From Szabonella sp046295215 (GTDB taxonomy: Bacteria; Pseudomonadota; Alphaproteobacteria; Rhodobacterales; Rhodobacteraceae), in NCBI GenBank assembly GCA_046295215.1, contig JBKBNP010000009.1, forward strand, positions 19,784 to 83,783: a stretch of DNA of 64,000 nt. The letters run 5' to 3'. The stretch's first letter is position 1, and every line of letters starts with the position of its first letter. Position numbers and translations under genes: made by a program. The notes under the pieces were generated by a model that was given only the letters and a program-made list of their open reading frames with translations, did no database searches and was not told where the DNA came from. Positions 25,220 to 33,866 of this stretch are shown here, in pieces.

Positions 25220-26401
25220 ATGACCGCGCCCGAGTTCCAGATCACCCTGCACGGCCAGTTCAGCGACATCCCGGCCGCAGACTGGGACGCGCTGGCCTGC
25301 CCCGAAGTGGCCGATGGGGGCCGCCCGCGTGATCCCTTCACCACGCACCGCTTTCTGGCAGCCCTCGATACCTCCGGCTCTACCGGGCCGGGGACCGGCT
25401 GGCAGGTGCAGGCGATGATGGTGCGAGCGCAGGACCAGATGATCGCCGCAGCACCGCTTTACCTCAAGACCCACAGCCAGGGCGAATATATCTTCGACCA
25501 CTCCTGGGCCGATGCCTATGAACGTGCGGGCGGGCAGTATTACCCGAAACTCCAGATCGCGGTGCCCTTCACCCCCGCAACGGGCCGCCGCTTCCTGACC
25601 GCGCGCGGGCAAGAGGAGGCGGGCAGCGCCGCGATCCTTGCAGGCGCCATGCAGATCGCCGAGGCCAACCGGGCCTCCTCGCTGCATGTCACCTTCTGCA
25701 CCGGGGCCGAGGCCGGGGCCGGGGCGCGCATGGGCCTTCTGCACCGTGTCACCCAGCAATATCACTGGGAAAACCGGGGCTATGGCAGCTTCGACGATTT
25801 CCTCGCCGATCTCGCCTCGCGCAAGCGCAAGACGATCCGCAAGGAACGCCAGACCGCCGCCGCCTCGGGGTTCGCCATCCGCGCCCTCACCGGGGACGAC
25901 ATCCGGCAAGAGCATTGGGATGCCTTCTGGCGCTTCTATCAGGACACCGGCAGCCGCAAATGGGGGCGCCCCTACCTGACCCGCGCCGCCTTCACCGCCT
26001 TTCACGAGAAGATGCGCCGCGACATCCTGCTGGTCCTGGCCTTCCAAGGGGACCGCGCGGTGGCGGGGGCGCTCAATTTCATTGGCCGCGACACGCTTTA
26101 TGGCCGCTATTGGGGCTGCGTCGAGGATCATCCCTGCCTGCATTTCGAACTGTGCTATTATCGCGCGATCGACTGGGCCATCGAACATGGCCTTTCCCGC
26201 GTCGAGGCGGGCGCGCAGGGCGAACACAAGCTGGCGCGCGGCTATCTGCCGACCCAGATCCATTCCCTGCACTGGCTGGCCGAGCCATCCTTCTCCGAAG
26301 CTGTCTCCCGCTATCTGGAGGCCGAGCGCCGTGCCGTGGATGCGGAAATCGAGGTGATGACCAGCTATGGCCCCTTCCGCCGAATCGTGGAAAGCGACTA
26401 G
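25220..26401 (+). CDS. FemAB/GNAT-like protein (DUF482 family)
   Basis: 393 residues of the family often annotated as peptidogalycan biosynthesis or GNAT N-acetyltransferase. It begins as a GNAT-like half (DPFTTHRFLAALDTSGSTG, AAAPLYLKTHSQGEYIFDHS) and has the strongly conserved FLADLASRKRKTIRKERQ, FWRFYQDTGSRKWGRPYL and VEAGAQGEHKLARGYLP blocks. The exact reaction is unknown; resemblance to Fem transferases suggests acyl or aminoacyl transfer. GAAGG in the adjacent tandem repeat is its ribosome site. Confidence 0.88.
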   Translation: MTAPEFQITLHGQFSDIPAADWDALACPEVADGGRPRDPFTTHRFLAALDTSGSTGPGTGWQVQAMMVRAQDQMIAAAPLYLKTHSQGEYIFDHSWADAYERAGGQYYPKLQIAVPFTPATGRRFLTARGQEEAGSAAILAGAMQIAEANRASSLHVTFCTGAEAGAGARMGLLHRVTQQYHWENRGYGSFDDFLADLASRKRKTIRKERQTAAASGFAIRALTGDDIRQEHWDAFWRFYQDTGSRKWGRPYLTRAAFTAFHEKMRRDILLVLAFQGDRAVAGALNFIGRDTLYGRYWGCVEDHPCLHFELCYYRAIDWAIEHGLSRVEAGAQGEHKLARGYLPTQIHSLHWLAEPSFSEAVSRYLEAERRAVDAEIEVMTSYGPFRRIVESD

Positions 26402-26438
26402 ATTCGGGCGGAACGGGATAACCCTGAAAGGACGGACG

Positions 26439-27041
26439 ATGCTGACCTTCTACACCAACCCGAGGTCGCGGGGACGGATCGTGCGCTGGATGCTGGAGGA
26501 GGTCGGCCAGCCCTATGACACCGTCGTTGTCGATTACGGCCCCGAGATGCAGAAGCCCGAATACCTCGCCATCAACCCGATGGGCAAGGTGCCTGCGGTG
26601 GTGCGGAACGGTCATGTCGTGACCGAATGTGCCGCGATCTGCGCCTGGCTGGCGGAAACCTTCCCCGAGGCGGGATTGCAGGGCGATGACCGCGCCTCTT
26701 TCCTGCGCTGGATGTTCTTTGCCGCAGGCCCGCTGGAGGCCGCCGTCACCAACCGCACGCTGGAGGTTGTGGTGCCGCCCGAAAAATCGGGCTTTGTGGG
26801 CTATGGCAGCTATGACCGCGCGGTCGATGCGCTGGACGGCGCGCTCAGTAGTCGCGACTGGCTGGGCGGCAATGCCTTTTCGGGCGCGGATGTCTATGTC
26901 GGCGCGCAGGTGATCTGGGGTCTGCAATTCGCCACCCTGCCCGAGCGTCCCGCCTTTGCCGCCTATCGCGACCGGCTGGTGCAGCGCCCCGCCTACACCC
27001 GGGCGGGCGCGCTGGACGATGCGCTGATGGCCCCGGCATGA
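26439..27041 (+). CDS. Glutathione S-transferase family protein
   Basis: 200 residues from the ATG at 26439 behind GAAAGGA. The N-terminal thioredoxin-fold half shows FYTNPRSRGRIVRWMLEEVG, then INPMGKVPAVV with the cis-proline and VVTECAAICAWLAE in place of the usual E-S glutathione-binding pair (here E-C). The C-terminal helical domain follows. Possible roles are detoxification or stress response; substrate unknown. Overlaps the next gene by four bases. Confidence 0.9.
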   Translation: MLTFYTNPRSRGRIVRWMLEEVGQPYDTVVVDYGPEMQKPEYLAINPMGKVPAVVRNGHVVTECAAICAWLAETFPEAGLQGDDRASFLRWMFFAAGPLEAAVTNRTLEVVVPPEKSGFVGYGSYDRAVDALDGALSSRDWLGGNAFSGADVYVGAQVIWGLQFATLPERPAFAAYRDRLVQRPAYTRAGALDDALMAPA

Positions 27042-27337
27042 CGCCTCCGCATCACCGCCCGCCGGACCCTGCCGCGCTGGAGGCCCTGATCGCAAGGGGC
27101 TGGAGCCGTGTGCCCCTGCGTGGTGCCATCACCCGGACCTATCTGTTCCATGATTTCGCCGAGGCGATGGGGTTCATGATGCGCGCAGCCCTTTGGGCGG
27201 AAAAGATGGATCATCACCCGGAATGGTCCAACAGCTATCGCCGTGTCGAGGTGGTGCTGACCACGCATAGCATCGCGGGGTTGAGCGAACTGGACATCCT
27301 GCTGGCACAAAGGATGGACAAGCTGGCGGGCCTCTGA
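27038..27337 (+). CDS. phhB: Pterin-4a-carbinolamine dehydratase
   Basis: 99 residues, family length. Active-site signature EKMDHHPEWSNSYRRVEV followed by LTTHSIAGLSELD contains the His-His-Pro catalytic group and the second conserved histidine. The enzyme dehydrates 4a-hydroxytetrahydropterin in pterin recycling. It starts inside the GST stop codon (ATGA). No aromatic amino acid hydroxylase is seen nearby, so its pterin partner lies elsewhere or it has another role. Confidence 0.93.
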   Translation: MTPPHHRPPDPAALEALIARGWSRVPLRGAITRTYLFHDFAEAMGFMMRAALWAEKMDHHPEWSNSYRRVEVVLTTHSIAGLSELDILLAQRMDKLAGL

Positions 27338-27478
27338 CCGCCCCCTCGTCACGCCTTGCTATTTTCTTCGGTCCGGGGGGGCGACGCGCAGAGGCGGGGC
27401 CCGTCCGTCGCGCAACCAAGATCCCGGCCCGCGAGCGTGGAAAACAGTCAGCTTGACGAGTTGCCCCGACGCCCGCCG

Positions 27479-28636
27479 TCAGAGACGCAGCACCTTGACG
27501 TTGTTGCCCTTGGCCGTCAGCGCGATCTCGCCCTTGCAGAGCCGCAGCGCATCCTCGCCAAAAGCCTCGCGCCGCCAGCCCGCAAGGGCGGCCACCTCTC
27601 GCTGTCCCGCCGCGATCAGGTCCAGTTCGGAGGCCGACGCGATCAGCCGCGCCGCGACCCCCAGATCCTCGGCCTTGGCCTTCAAAAGAACGCGCAGCAG
27701 ATCGGCCAGTGCCGGATTGACCTGCACCTGATCGCGGCTGTCCTCGACCTTCGGCAGATCCTCGGCCTTCACCTCCAGCCCGGTCTTGACCGCCGCCATC
27801 AGCCCGTCGGCAATATCGCCCCGCCGCGCCTCGCGCAGCAAGAGGCGCGAGCGGCCCAGTTCCTCGTGACTGGTGGGCCGGGTGGAGGCGAGTTCCAGCA
27901 GCGCGTCATCCTTGATGACCCGGCTGCGCGGCACATTGTTGCGCTGCGCATATTCTTCGCGGAACCGCGCGAGTTCCTTGACCACGGCCAGAAAGCGGCC
28001 AGAGGTGGTCCGCGTCTTGATCCGCAGCCAGGCCTCGTCGGGCGTGGTGGTGTAGGTGGCGGGGTCGGTGAGGATCGAAAGCTCCTCCTCCACCCATTTC
28101 TGACGGCCACTTTTCGCGATCTGCGCGGCAAGGCTTTCATAGATCACCCGCAGATGCGTCACATCGGCCAGCGCATAGACCTGCTGCGCCTCGGTCAAGG
28201 GGCGGCGCGACCAGTCGGTGAAGCGCGAGGTCTTGTCGAGCGGCTGATGCGCGATCTTCTTGACCAGCGTTTCATAGCCGACCTGTTCGCCAAAGCCGCA
28301 GACCATGGCTGCGATCTGGGTGTCGAACAGCGGTTCGGGAAAGACATTACCCTCGACGAAAAAGATCTCCAGATCCTGCCGGGCGGCGTGGAACACCTTG
28401 ACCGTCGCCTTGTGGCGGAAAAGGTCATAAAGCGGGTCGAGCGACATCTGCGCCCCCTCGACCGGGTCCACCAGCACCGCATCGCCGGTCTTGCCCGGCA
28501 GCGCCATCTGGATCAGGCAGAGCTTGGCCCAATAGGTGCGCTCGCGCAGGAACTCGGTGTCGATGGTGACATAGGGTTCGGCTTTTGCCGCCTCGCAGAA
28601 GGCGGCGAGGTCTTCGGTCGTGGTGATCGTTCGCAT
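27479..28636 (-). CDS. rnd: Ribonuclease D
   Basis: 385 residues. 3'-to-5' exoribonuclease that trims tRNA and other structured RNAs. The DEDD core is visible: YVTIDTEFLRERTYWAKLCL carries the first Asp and Glu, VKVFHAARQDLEIF the second Asp, and a YALADVTHLR region gives the final Tyr-Asp. One or two HRDC domains follow (AWLRIKTRTTSGRFLAVV and later). Convergent with phhB; the peroxiredoxin gene lies upstream on the same strand behind its own terminator. Confidence 0.95.
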   Translation of the reverse strand: MRTITTTEDLAAFCEAAKAEPYVTIDTEFLRERTYWAKLCLIQMALPGKTGDAVLVDPVEGAQMSLDPLYDLFRHKATVKVFHAARQDLEIFFVEGNVFPEPLFDTQIAAMVCGFGEQVGYETLVKKIAHQPLDKTSRFTDWSRRPLTEAQQVYALADVTHLRVIYESLAAQIAKSGRQKWVEEELSILTDPATYTTTPDEAWLRIKTRTTSGRFLAVVKELARFREEYAQRNNVPRSRVIKDDALLELASTRPTSHEELGRSRLLLREARRGDIADGLMAAVKTGLEVKAEDLPKVEDSRDQVQVNPALADLLRVLLKAKAEDLGVAARLIASASELDLIAAGQREVAALAGWRREAFGEDALRLCKGEIALTAKGNNVKVLRL

Positions 28637-28718
28637 CGTGGTCCTGTCGGGCGCTTGGGCGGGGTCATCCCGCCAGTCCGCTATACCAACCCGCTATAGG
28701 AGCCATGGGACGGAATGG

Positions 28719-28748
28719 AAAGCCCCGCGCAGGACTGCGCGGGGCTTT
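28719..28748 (-). terminator. Hairpin terminator after the peroxiredoxin gene
   Basis: Perfect 13-bp stem (28719-28731 with 28736-28748, AAAGCCCCGCGCA and complement) with a 4-base loop, 38 bases after the peroxiredoxin stop on the minus strand. The stem ends in TTT but lacks a long U-tract. Confidence 0.75.
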
Positions 28749-28786
28749 GCCGGAAACTGTTGCCCCGCCGGGGGGCGAAGGCCATG

Positions 28787-29275
28787 TCAGATCGCGGCCA
28801 GCAGCGCCTCGCCGCCGGATTTTTCACAGGTGCCCGGAGCCTCTTCCAGATGCAGTACCTTGACCACGCCATCCTCGGCCAGAAGCGCATAGCGTTTGGA
28901 CCGCCCCATCAGCCCGACGGCGGGCGCGTCGAAGGTGAGCCCCATCGCTGTGGCGAAAGCGCCCGTGCCATCGGCCAGCAGCGTCAGGCCCGCCTCGCTA
29001 GCCCCGGTCGCCGCACCCCAGGCCTTCATCACGAAGGGGTCGTTGACGGAAACGCAGATGATCTCCTCCACACCCTTTTCGGCCAACCCGTCCTTGGCAC
29101 GGATGAAACTCGGGACATGCGCGGAATGGCAGGTCGGCGTGAAGGCCCCCGGCACGGCAAAGATCACGACCTTGCGGCCCTTGGTCAGCGCCGCGACGGT
29201 AACCTCTTCGGGGCCATTGGCGCCGATGGAGACGAGCGTGGCATCGGGCAGGCGGTCGCCGGTGGAAATCGTCAT
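28787..29275 (-). CDS. Peroxiredoxin, Prx5 type
   Basis: 162 residues. The peroxidatic cysteine sits in VPGAFTPTCHSAHVPSF, the hallmark of Prx5/PMP20-like peroxiredoxins, with the later conserved LLADGTGAFATAMGL and GRSKRYALL segments. A second cysteine near the C-terminus (PGTCEKSGGE) could be resolving. It reduces peroxides with thioredoxin or glutaredoxin. GAGAGGGAC precedes the start. Monocistronic, divergent from the ferredoxin reductase gene. Confidence 0.94.
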   Translation of the reverse strand: MTISTGDRLPDATLVSIGANGPEEVTVAALTKGRKVVIFAVPGAFTPTCHSAHVPSFIRAKDGLAEKGVEEIICVSVNDPFVMKAWGAATGASEAGLTLLADGTGAFATAMGLTFDAPAVGLMGRSKRYALLAEDGVVKVLHLEEAPGTCEKSGGEALLAAI

Positions 29276-29384
29276 GGGGCAGTCCCTCTCGGTTGCGTTT
29301 TCTCTGGGTGCAGATATAGGGTCTGGCGCGGTTTCCGACCAGCCCTTGACAGGGGCGCGGGTGCAAAATGAAGGGATGGCGGGA

Positions 29385-30608
29385 ATGTCGGATCAGGCGG
29401 GGCTTGCCGGGATCGTGGTGGTCGGGGCCGGGCAGGCCGGGGCGGCACTGGTGGCGAAGCTGCGCGCGCTGGGGTTTTCCGGCCCGATCACGCTGATCGG
29501 AGCCGAACCCGTGCCGCCCTATCAGCGCCCGCCTTTGTCCAAGGCCTATCTGCTGGGCGACGCGGTGGCGGAGCGGCTGTTCCTGCGACCGACGGAATTC
29601 TATGCGCAGAACGCGATCACGCTGCGGATGGGCGAAGCTGTGGCGGCCATCGACACGGGCGCGAAAACCCTCACGCTGGCGGGGGGGGAGCGGCTGGCCT
29701 ATGACGATCTGGTGCTGACCACCGGATCGGTGCCGCGCCGCCTGCCTGCGGCCATCGGCGGCGATCTGGCGGGCGTGTTCACCCTGCGCGATCTGGCCGA
29801 TGTGGATGCGATGCGCCCCCATCTGCGCCCCGGCGCGCGGGCGCTGGTGGTGGGGGGCGGCTATATCGGCCTCGAAGGTGCTGCCGTGGCGCGCAAGCTG
29901 GGGCTGGAGGTGACGGTGCTGGAAATGGCCCCGCGCATCCTGCAACGGGTCGCCTGCGCGCAGACCTCGGATTACTTCCGCGCGCTGCATCAGGCCCATG
30001 GCGTGACGATCCTTGAGAATACCGGGTTGCAGCGGCTGACGGGGACGGAGGCCGCGACCGGGGCCGTGCTGTCAGACGGGCGCGAGATTGCGGCGGATGT
30101 GGTGATCGTGGGCATCGGCATCGCGCCTGAAACCGCGCTGGCCGGGGCGGCGGGAATTACGCTCGACAACGGCATCGCGACGGATGCGCAGGGGCGCGCT
30201 TCTGCCCCGCATGTCTGGGCGGCGGGGGATTGTGCCTCCTTTCCGGTGCCGGGCGGCCGGATGCGGCTCGAATCGGTGCAGAACGCCATAGATCAGGCCG
30301 AGGCGGTGGCCGAAAACCTGATGGGCGCGGGGCGGGCCTATGTGCCGATGCCGTGGTTCTGGTCGGATCAGTATGACGTGAAACTGCAGATCGCGGGGCT
30401 GAACGCGGGCCATGACCGTATCGTGGTGCGGGCCACCGAAGGCGCGCTGTCGCATTGGTATTACGCAGGGGCGCGACTGCTGGCGGTGGATGCGATGAAC
30501 GACCCGCGCGCCTTCATGGTCGCCAAGCGGCTGATCGAGGCGGGGCGGTCGCCTGACCCCGCGCTGGTCGCGGACCCGGACCTCGACCTCAAGGCGCTGC
30601 TGCGCTGA
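29385..30608 (+). CDS. FAD-dependent ferredoxin reductase
   Basis: 407 residues. Start at 29385 fits AAGGG nine bases upstream; the ATG at 29376 touches that site. FAD motif VVGAGQAGAALVAKLR, the PPLSKAYLLGD loop, NAD-binding VVGGGYIGLEGAAVARKL, and the FAD motif VWAAGDCASFP mark it as a rhodocoxin/putidaredoxin reductase type. It passes electrons from NAD(P)H to a [2Fe-2S] ferredoxin; no P450 or ferredoxin lies adjacent. It is tightly linked to rsmD (stop and start share a base). Confidence 0.92.
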   Translation: MSDQAGLAGIVVVGAGQAGAALVAKLRALGFSGPITLIGAEPVPPYQRPPLSKAYLLGDAVAERLFLRPTEFYAQNAITLRMGEAVAAIDTGAKTLTLAGGERLAYDDLVLTTGSVPRRLPAAIGGDLAGVFTLRDLADVDAMRPHLRPGARALVVGGGYIGLEGAAVARKLGLEVTVLEMAPRILQRVACAQTSDYFRALHQAHGVTILENTGLQRLTGTEAATGAVLSDGREIAADVVIVGIGIAPETALAGAAGITLDNGIATDAQGRASAPHVWAAGDCASFPVPGGRMRLESVQNAIDQAEAVAENLMGAGRAYVPMPWFWSDQYDVKLQIAGLNAGHDRIVVRATEGALSHWYYAGARLLAVDAMNDPRAFMVAKRLIEAGRSPDPALVADPDLDLKALLR

Positions 30609-31177
30609 TGCGGATCATCGGGGGCAGGCATCGCGGCATGCATCTGACCCCGGTGGGCGAGGGCGACGCGCGCGCCCATCTGCGCCCCACATCGGACCGC
30701 GTGCGCGAGGCGGTGTTCAACCTCCTGGTCAATGGCGCGGCCTTGGGGGGCAACCCGCTCCCCGGCGCGCGGGTGCTTGATCTGTTCGCAGGCACCGGCG
30801 CGCTGGGGCTGGAGGCGCTGTCGCGCGGGGCCGCCCATGTCACCTTTGTCGATGAGGGCACGGCGGCGCGCGCCCTTCTGCGCCGCAATATCGAGATCCT
30901 GCGCGCGACGGGTGAAACCGATCTCCTCCGTCTGGATGCCACGCGGCTGGGTGACAATCGCGGCGCGACCTTTGGCCTTGTTTTCCTCGATCCGCCCTAT
31001 GGCAAGGCTCTGGGCGAGGCGGCGCTGGCCTCGGCGCTCAAGGGCGGCTGGATCGCCCCCGGAGCCGTCGTCGTCTGGGAGGAAAGCGCGCCCCCCGCCC
31101 TGCCCGCCGGATTTGACCTTCTGGACCAGCGCCGCTATGGCGAGACCTTCATCACCCTGACGAAAGCCCCCGCATGA
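30608..31177 (+). CDS. rsmD: 16S rRNA (guanine(966)-N(2))-methyltransferase
   Basis: 189 residues. Methylates G966 of 16S rRNA in the 30S subunit. It begins MRIIGGRHRGMHL and has RPTSDRVREAVFNLL, both RsmD marks, the SAM motif LDLFAGTGALGLEALSRGA and the catalytic LDPPYGKAL (NPPF-like motif IV). The start overlaps the reductase stop by one base and the stop overlaps the HAD gene by four, making a coupled run. Confidence 0.95.
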   Translation: MRIIGGRHRGMHLTPVGEGDARAHLRPTSDRVREAVFNLLVNGAALGGNPLPGARVLDLFAGTGALGLEALSRGAAHVTFVDEGTAARALLRRNIEILRATGETDLLRLDATRLGDNRGATFGLVFLDPPYGKALGEAALASALKGGWIAPGAVVVWEESAPPALPAGFDLLDQRRYGETFITLTKAPA

Positions 31178-31824
31178 CCATTCCCTGCGCCGTTCTGTTC
31201 GATTGCGACGGCGTCCTCGTCGACAGCGAAAGCCTGACCTTCGATCTGCTGGCCGACGATCTGGCCCATTACGGGTTGCGCCTGCCCCGGCCCGAACTGG
31301 AACGGCAGTTTCTGGGAGGCACGATGCAGGGCCTGTTCGACAAGGCCCGCGCGCTCGGGGCCGATCTGCCGGAAACCTGGGTCGCGGATTTCTACGCGAA
31401 ACTCTATGCCCGGCTGGCCGAGGGAACCGGCCTGATCGCGGGCGTGGCCGGCGTTCTCGACCGGCTGGATGCGGCGGGTATCGCCTATGCCGTGGGGTCC
31501 AACGGGTCGGACCGGAAAATGCAGATCACGCTGGGCCAGCACCCCGACATCCTCGCCCGGTTCAAGGGCCATCTCTATTCCGGCCAGACGCTTGGCTGTC
31601 CGAAACCCGATCCCGGCCTCTGGCTCCACGCCGCCGCCGCCCTTGGCGCGGACCCAGCCGATTGCGTCGTGGTGGATGACAGCCCGACCGGCTGCCTCGG
31701 GGCGCAACGGGCGGGCATCCGCTGCCTTGGCCTCGCCGAACATGGCGATGGCGCGGGCCTTGCGGCTGTGGGGGCAGAGGTGATCCGCTCGCTGCGCGAG
31801 ATCCCCGGAAGGCTTGGCCTGTGA
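31174..31824 (+). CDS. HAD-superfamily hydrolase, subfamily IA
   Basis: 216 residues. Motif I DCDGVLVDSE with nucleophile and acid Asp, motif II VGSNGSD, motif III Lys in CPKPDPGLW, and motif IV VVVDDSPTG are all present, as in phosphoglycolate phosphatase or beta-phosphoglucomutase relatives. Substrate is unknown. It is the third gene in a coupled run of the reductase, rsmD, this gene and a zinc-ribbon protein. Confidence 0.9.
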   Translation: MTIPCAVLFDCDGVLVDSESLTFDLLADDLAHYGLRLPRPELERQFLGGTMQGLFDKARALGADLPETWVADFYAKLYARLAEGTGLIAGVAGVLDRLDAAGIAYAVGSNGSDRKMQITLGQHPDILARFKGHLYSGQTLGCPKPDPGLWLHAAAALGADPADCVVVDDSPTGCLGAQRAGIRCLGLAEHGDGAGLAAVGAEVIRSLREIPGRLGL

Positions 31825-32153
31825 CGGCAGTGCCCCCGCCCTGCCCGGCCTGCGGTGCGGCGCTTCTGCCCGATCCGCGCTATCCGGGGCGGTTCTGCAA
31901 CGACTGCCTCACAGGCCGCGCCACCGACCATGCCGGCACCCCTCTGACCTTTGTCGAGGACATGCGTGCGGCGATCGGCTGGCAGAAGGCGGGGGACAGC
32001 GGCTGGACGCCAGCAGTCACTATCCGCTGCCTGATCGCAGGTCAGCCCGCAACCGTGCATGCCGCGCGCTTCGGCGGGATCGTGGCCCTGCCCGCCGACA
32101 GCACCGCCATGCCCCGGCACGGACAGCAAACCGACCTGACCCGCCCGACCTGA
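31821..32153 (+). CDS. Small zinc-ribbon protein of unknown function
   Basis: 110 residues from a GTG that overlaps the HAD stop (GTGA). Four cysteines near the N-terminus in two pairs (PCPACGAALL and FCNDCL) form a likely zinc ribbon. The remainder has no recognised domain. Because of the tight coupling to HAD and rsmD it is likely expressed; function not known. Confidence 0.6.
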   Translation: MTAVPPPCPACGAALLPDPRYPGRFCNDCLTGRATDHAGTPLTFVEDMRAAIGWQKAGDSGWTPAVTIRCLIAGQPATVHAARFGGIVALPADSTAMPRHGQQTDLTRPT

Positions 32154-32294
32154 CGCTCGCGACGCTCCGCCCCTGCGGATCCAAAAGCCGCGCCGCACGG
32201 GTGATGACGGCAGCCGATGGCGAAAGACCGCCGCCTGCCGCCCCGGCCATCAGCGCTTGATGTGGATGCCCGCAAAAATGCGTTGAGGGAGTCG

Positions 32295-32753
32295 CTACCA
32301 GCGCCCGAGCGCCGCCTCGTCCTCATCCTTTGCGGCAACCCATTCCGCACCCGATCCGGTGATCTCCTTCTTCCAGAAGGGCGCGCGGGATTTCAGGTAA
32401 TCCATCAGGAACTCGGCGGCGGCAAAGGCATCGGCCCGGTGCGGAGCGGCGGTCGCCACCATCATGATGCCCTCGCCCGGTGCCAGACGGCCATGGCGGT
32501 GGATCACAAGACAGCCAGCCAGATGCCAGCGCGCCTGCGCTTCTTCCGCAATGGCGCGGATCGCGCGTTCGGTCATGCCGGGGTAATGCTCGATCTCCAT
32601 GGCGGCCAGATCGCCCTCGGCCCTGTCCCGCACGATGCCGCTGAAAGTCACGATGGCCCCGACATCCCGGCGGCCTGTCGCAAAACGGGCCAGTTCCGAC
32701 CCTGTATCGAATGGCGCTGCCTGGACCGCAATGCGCAGAGAAGCGCCCTCCAT
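32295..32753 (-). CDS. moaE: Molybdopterin synthase catalytic subunit
   Basis: 152 residues. MoaE, with MoaD, inserts two sulfurs into precursor Z to make molybdopterin. Family marks: VGAIVTFSGIVRD, AMEIEHYPGM, VIHRHGRLAPGEGIMMV and the lysine-rich LKSRAPFWKKE, which holds the catalytic lysines. It starts four bases after the moaD stop, the last gene of a pgsA-moaD-moaE run. Confidence 0.96.
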   Translation of the reverse strand: MEGASLRIAVQAAPFDTGSELARFATGRRDVGAIVTFSGIVRDRAEGDLAAMEIEHYPGMTERAIRAIAEEAQARWHLAGCLVIHRHGRLAPGEGIMMVATAAPHRADAFAAAEFLMDYLKSRAPFWKKEITGSGAEWVAAKDEDEAALGRW

Positions 32754-32757
32754 GCGA

Positions 32758-33006
32758 TCACCCCCCGGTCATCGGCGGAAAGAAGGCGACTTCGCGCACG
32801 CCGGCCAGCGGGGCGTCGAAATCGGCAAGCTCCTGATCCAGCGCCACGCGCAGGCTCGCCAGATCCGCGAAGGCGGCGGCATAGCGCGGCTCGCGCGCGC
32901 TAAGTTCCGCCACCAGATCCGCGACAGTTGCGGCCTGCGTCTCCACGCTTTCACGCGGCAGCCCGATACGCTCCCGCACCCAGGCGAAATACATCACCTC
33001 GATCAT
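32758..33006 (-). CDS. moaD: Molybdopterin synthase sulfur carrier subunit
   Basis: 82 residues, ubiquitin-like fold, ending in the required Gly-Gly (PPMTGG) that is thiocarboxylated. VMYFAWVRERIG at the N-terminus and VREVAFFPPM near the end are typical. The start codon overlaps the pgsA stop (ATGA) and moaE follows four bases after its own stop, so the two synthase subunits are translationally coupled. Confidence 0.95.
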   Translation of the reverse strand: MIEVMYFAWVRERIGLPRESVETQAATVADLVAELSAREPRYAAAFADLASLRVALDQELADFDAPLAGVREVAFFPPMTGG

Positions 33007-33668
33007 GGCTCGTCCTTCAGATAGGGCTGCGCCTTGCCGAAATAATCCCATCCGGTGAGGAAGGTCAGCAGCGCCGCAATCCAGATCAGCACGAAGCCGG
33101 TGATCCCCGCATACCACCCGCTTTCCGCCACCAGCCAGAGCTGGTTCCAGTCCTCCGGCCCCCGCTCCAGCGTTGCGATGTAATCGGCCGGGTCCATCGC
33201 CTGATAGGCGGTCAGATGCATATGTTCGAGCCCGGTGCCCAGAAACAGCACCGCAATCGCCACCATCTGCGCAGTGGTTTTCCATTTGGCGAGCCGCGTC
33301 ACCTGCAAGAGCCCCGATTTCGCGCCCAGAAACTCCCGCAGACCCGAAACGAACACCTCGCGGAACAGGATCACCGTCGCGGGCAGGATCAGCCATGGGT
33401 TCATCCCTGAATAGCCGGTGATGACCATGATCGCGATGACCACCATCGCCTTGTCGGCAATCGGGTCCAGCATGGCGCCGAATTTTGATTCCTGTTTCCA
33501 GAGCCGCGCGAGATAGCCGTCGAAGAAATCCGTGATCGCTGCCGACACGAAAAGCGCCAGCGCGAACCAGTCCGCCCAGGGCCGGTGGAAATACAGGAAC
33601 ATCACGGCGACCCCGGGTGCCGCAAACAGACGCATGACCGTCAGGATATTCGGGATCGTCCATCTCAT
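33003..33668 (-). CDS. pgsA: CDP-diacylglycerol--glycerol-3-phosphate 3-phosphatidyltransferase
   Basis: 221 residues. Inner-membrane enzyme making phosphatidylglycerol phosphate. The CDP-alcohol phosphotransferase signature is complete: DFFDGYLARLWKQ, then KFGAMLDPIADK with the spaced Asp residues. It begins MRWTIPNILTVMRL, typical of PgsA; the 33728 start gives an implausible extra 20 residues. A hydrophilic insertion (AYQAMDPADYIATLERG) before the last helices is a feature seen in Rhodobacteraceae proteins. First gene of the pgsA-moaD-moaE run. Confidence 0.95.
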   Translation of the reverse strand: MRWTIPNILTVMRLFAAPGVAVMFLYFHRPWADWFALALFVSAAITDFFDGYLARLWKQESKFGAMLDPIADKAMVVIAIMVITGYSGMNPWLILPATVILFREVFVSGLREFLGAKSGLLQVTRLAKWKTTAQMVAIAVLFLGTGLEHMHLTAYQAMDPADYIATLERGPEDWNQLWLVAESGWYAGITGFVLIWIAALLTFLTGWDYFGKAQPYLKDEP

Positions 33669-33780
33669 GCCCGAGTGGTAGCCAATCCGGCCCGCAGGGG
33701 GAAGGGGATTTCCGTCGCCGCACCCCATTGCCGCCGGTCAGACACCCCTTCGCCCGGCCAGATCGGTGCGGCCATCCCTG

Positions 33781-33860
33781 CTTTTTCTGTCCACAAATAT
33801 CCTCGGGGGGGAAGCCGCGTTTGCCTGCAAACGTGGCGGGGGGGCAGACAGCCCCCCTGC
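33781..33860 (-). repeat. Intergenic hairpin-tail element, copy 5
   Basis: Minus orientation, directly after the epmA stop: GGGGGGCTGTCTGCCCCCC, a second stem CGTTTGC/GCAAACG, then CCCCCCGAGGATATTT and GGACAGAAAAAG. Confidence 0.8.
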
Positions 33861-33866
33861 CCGGCC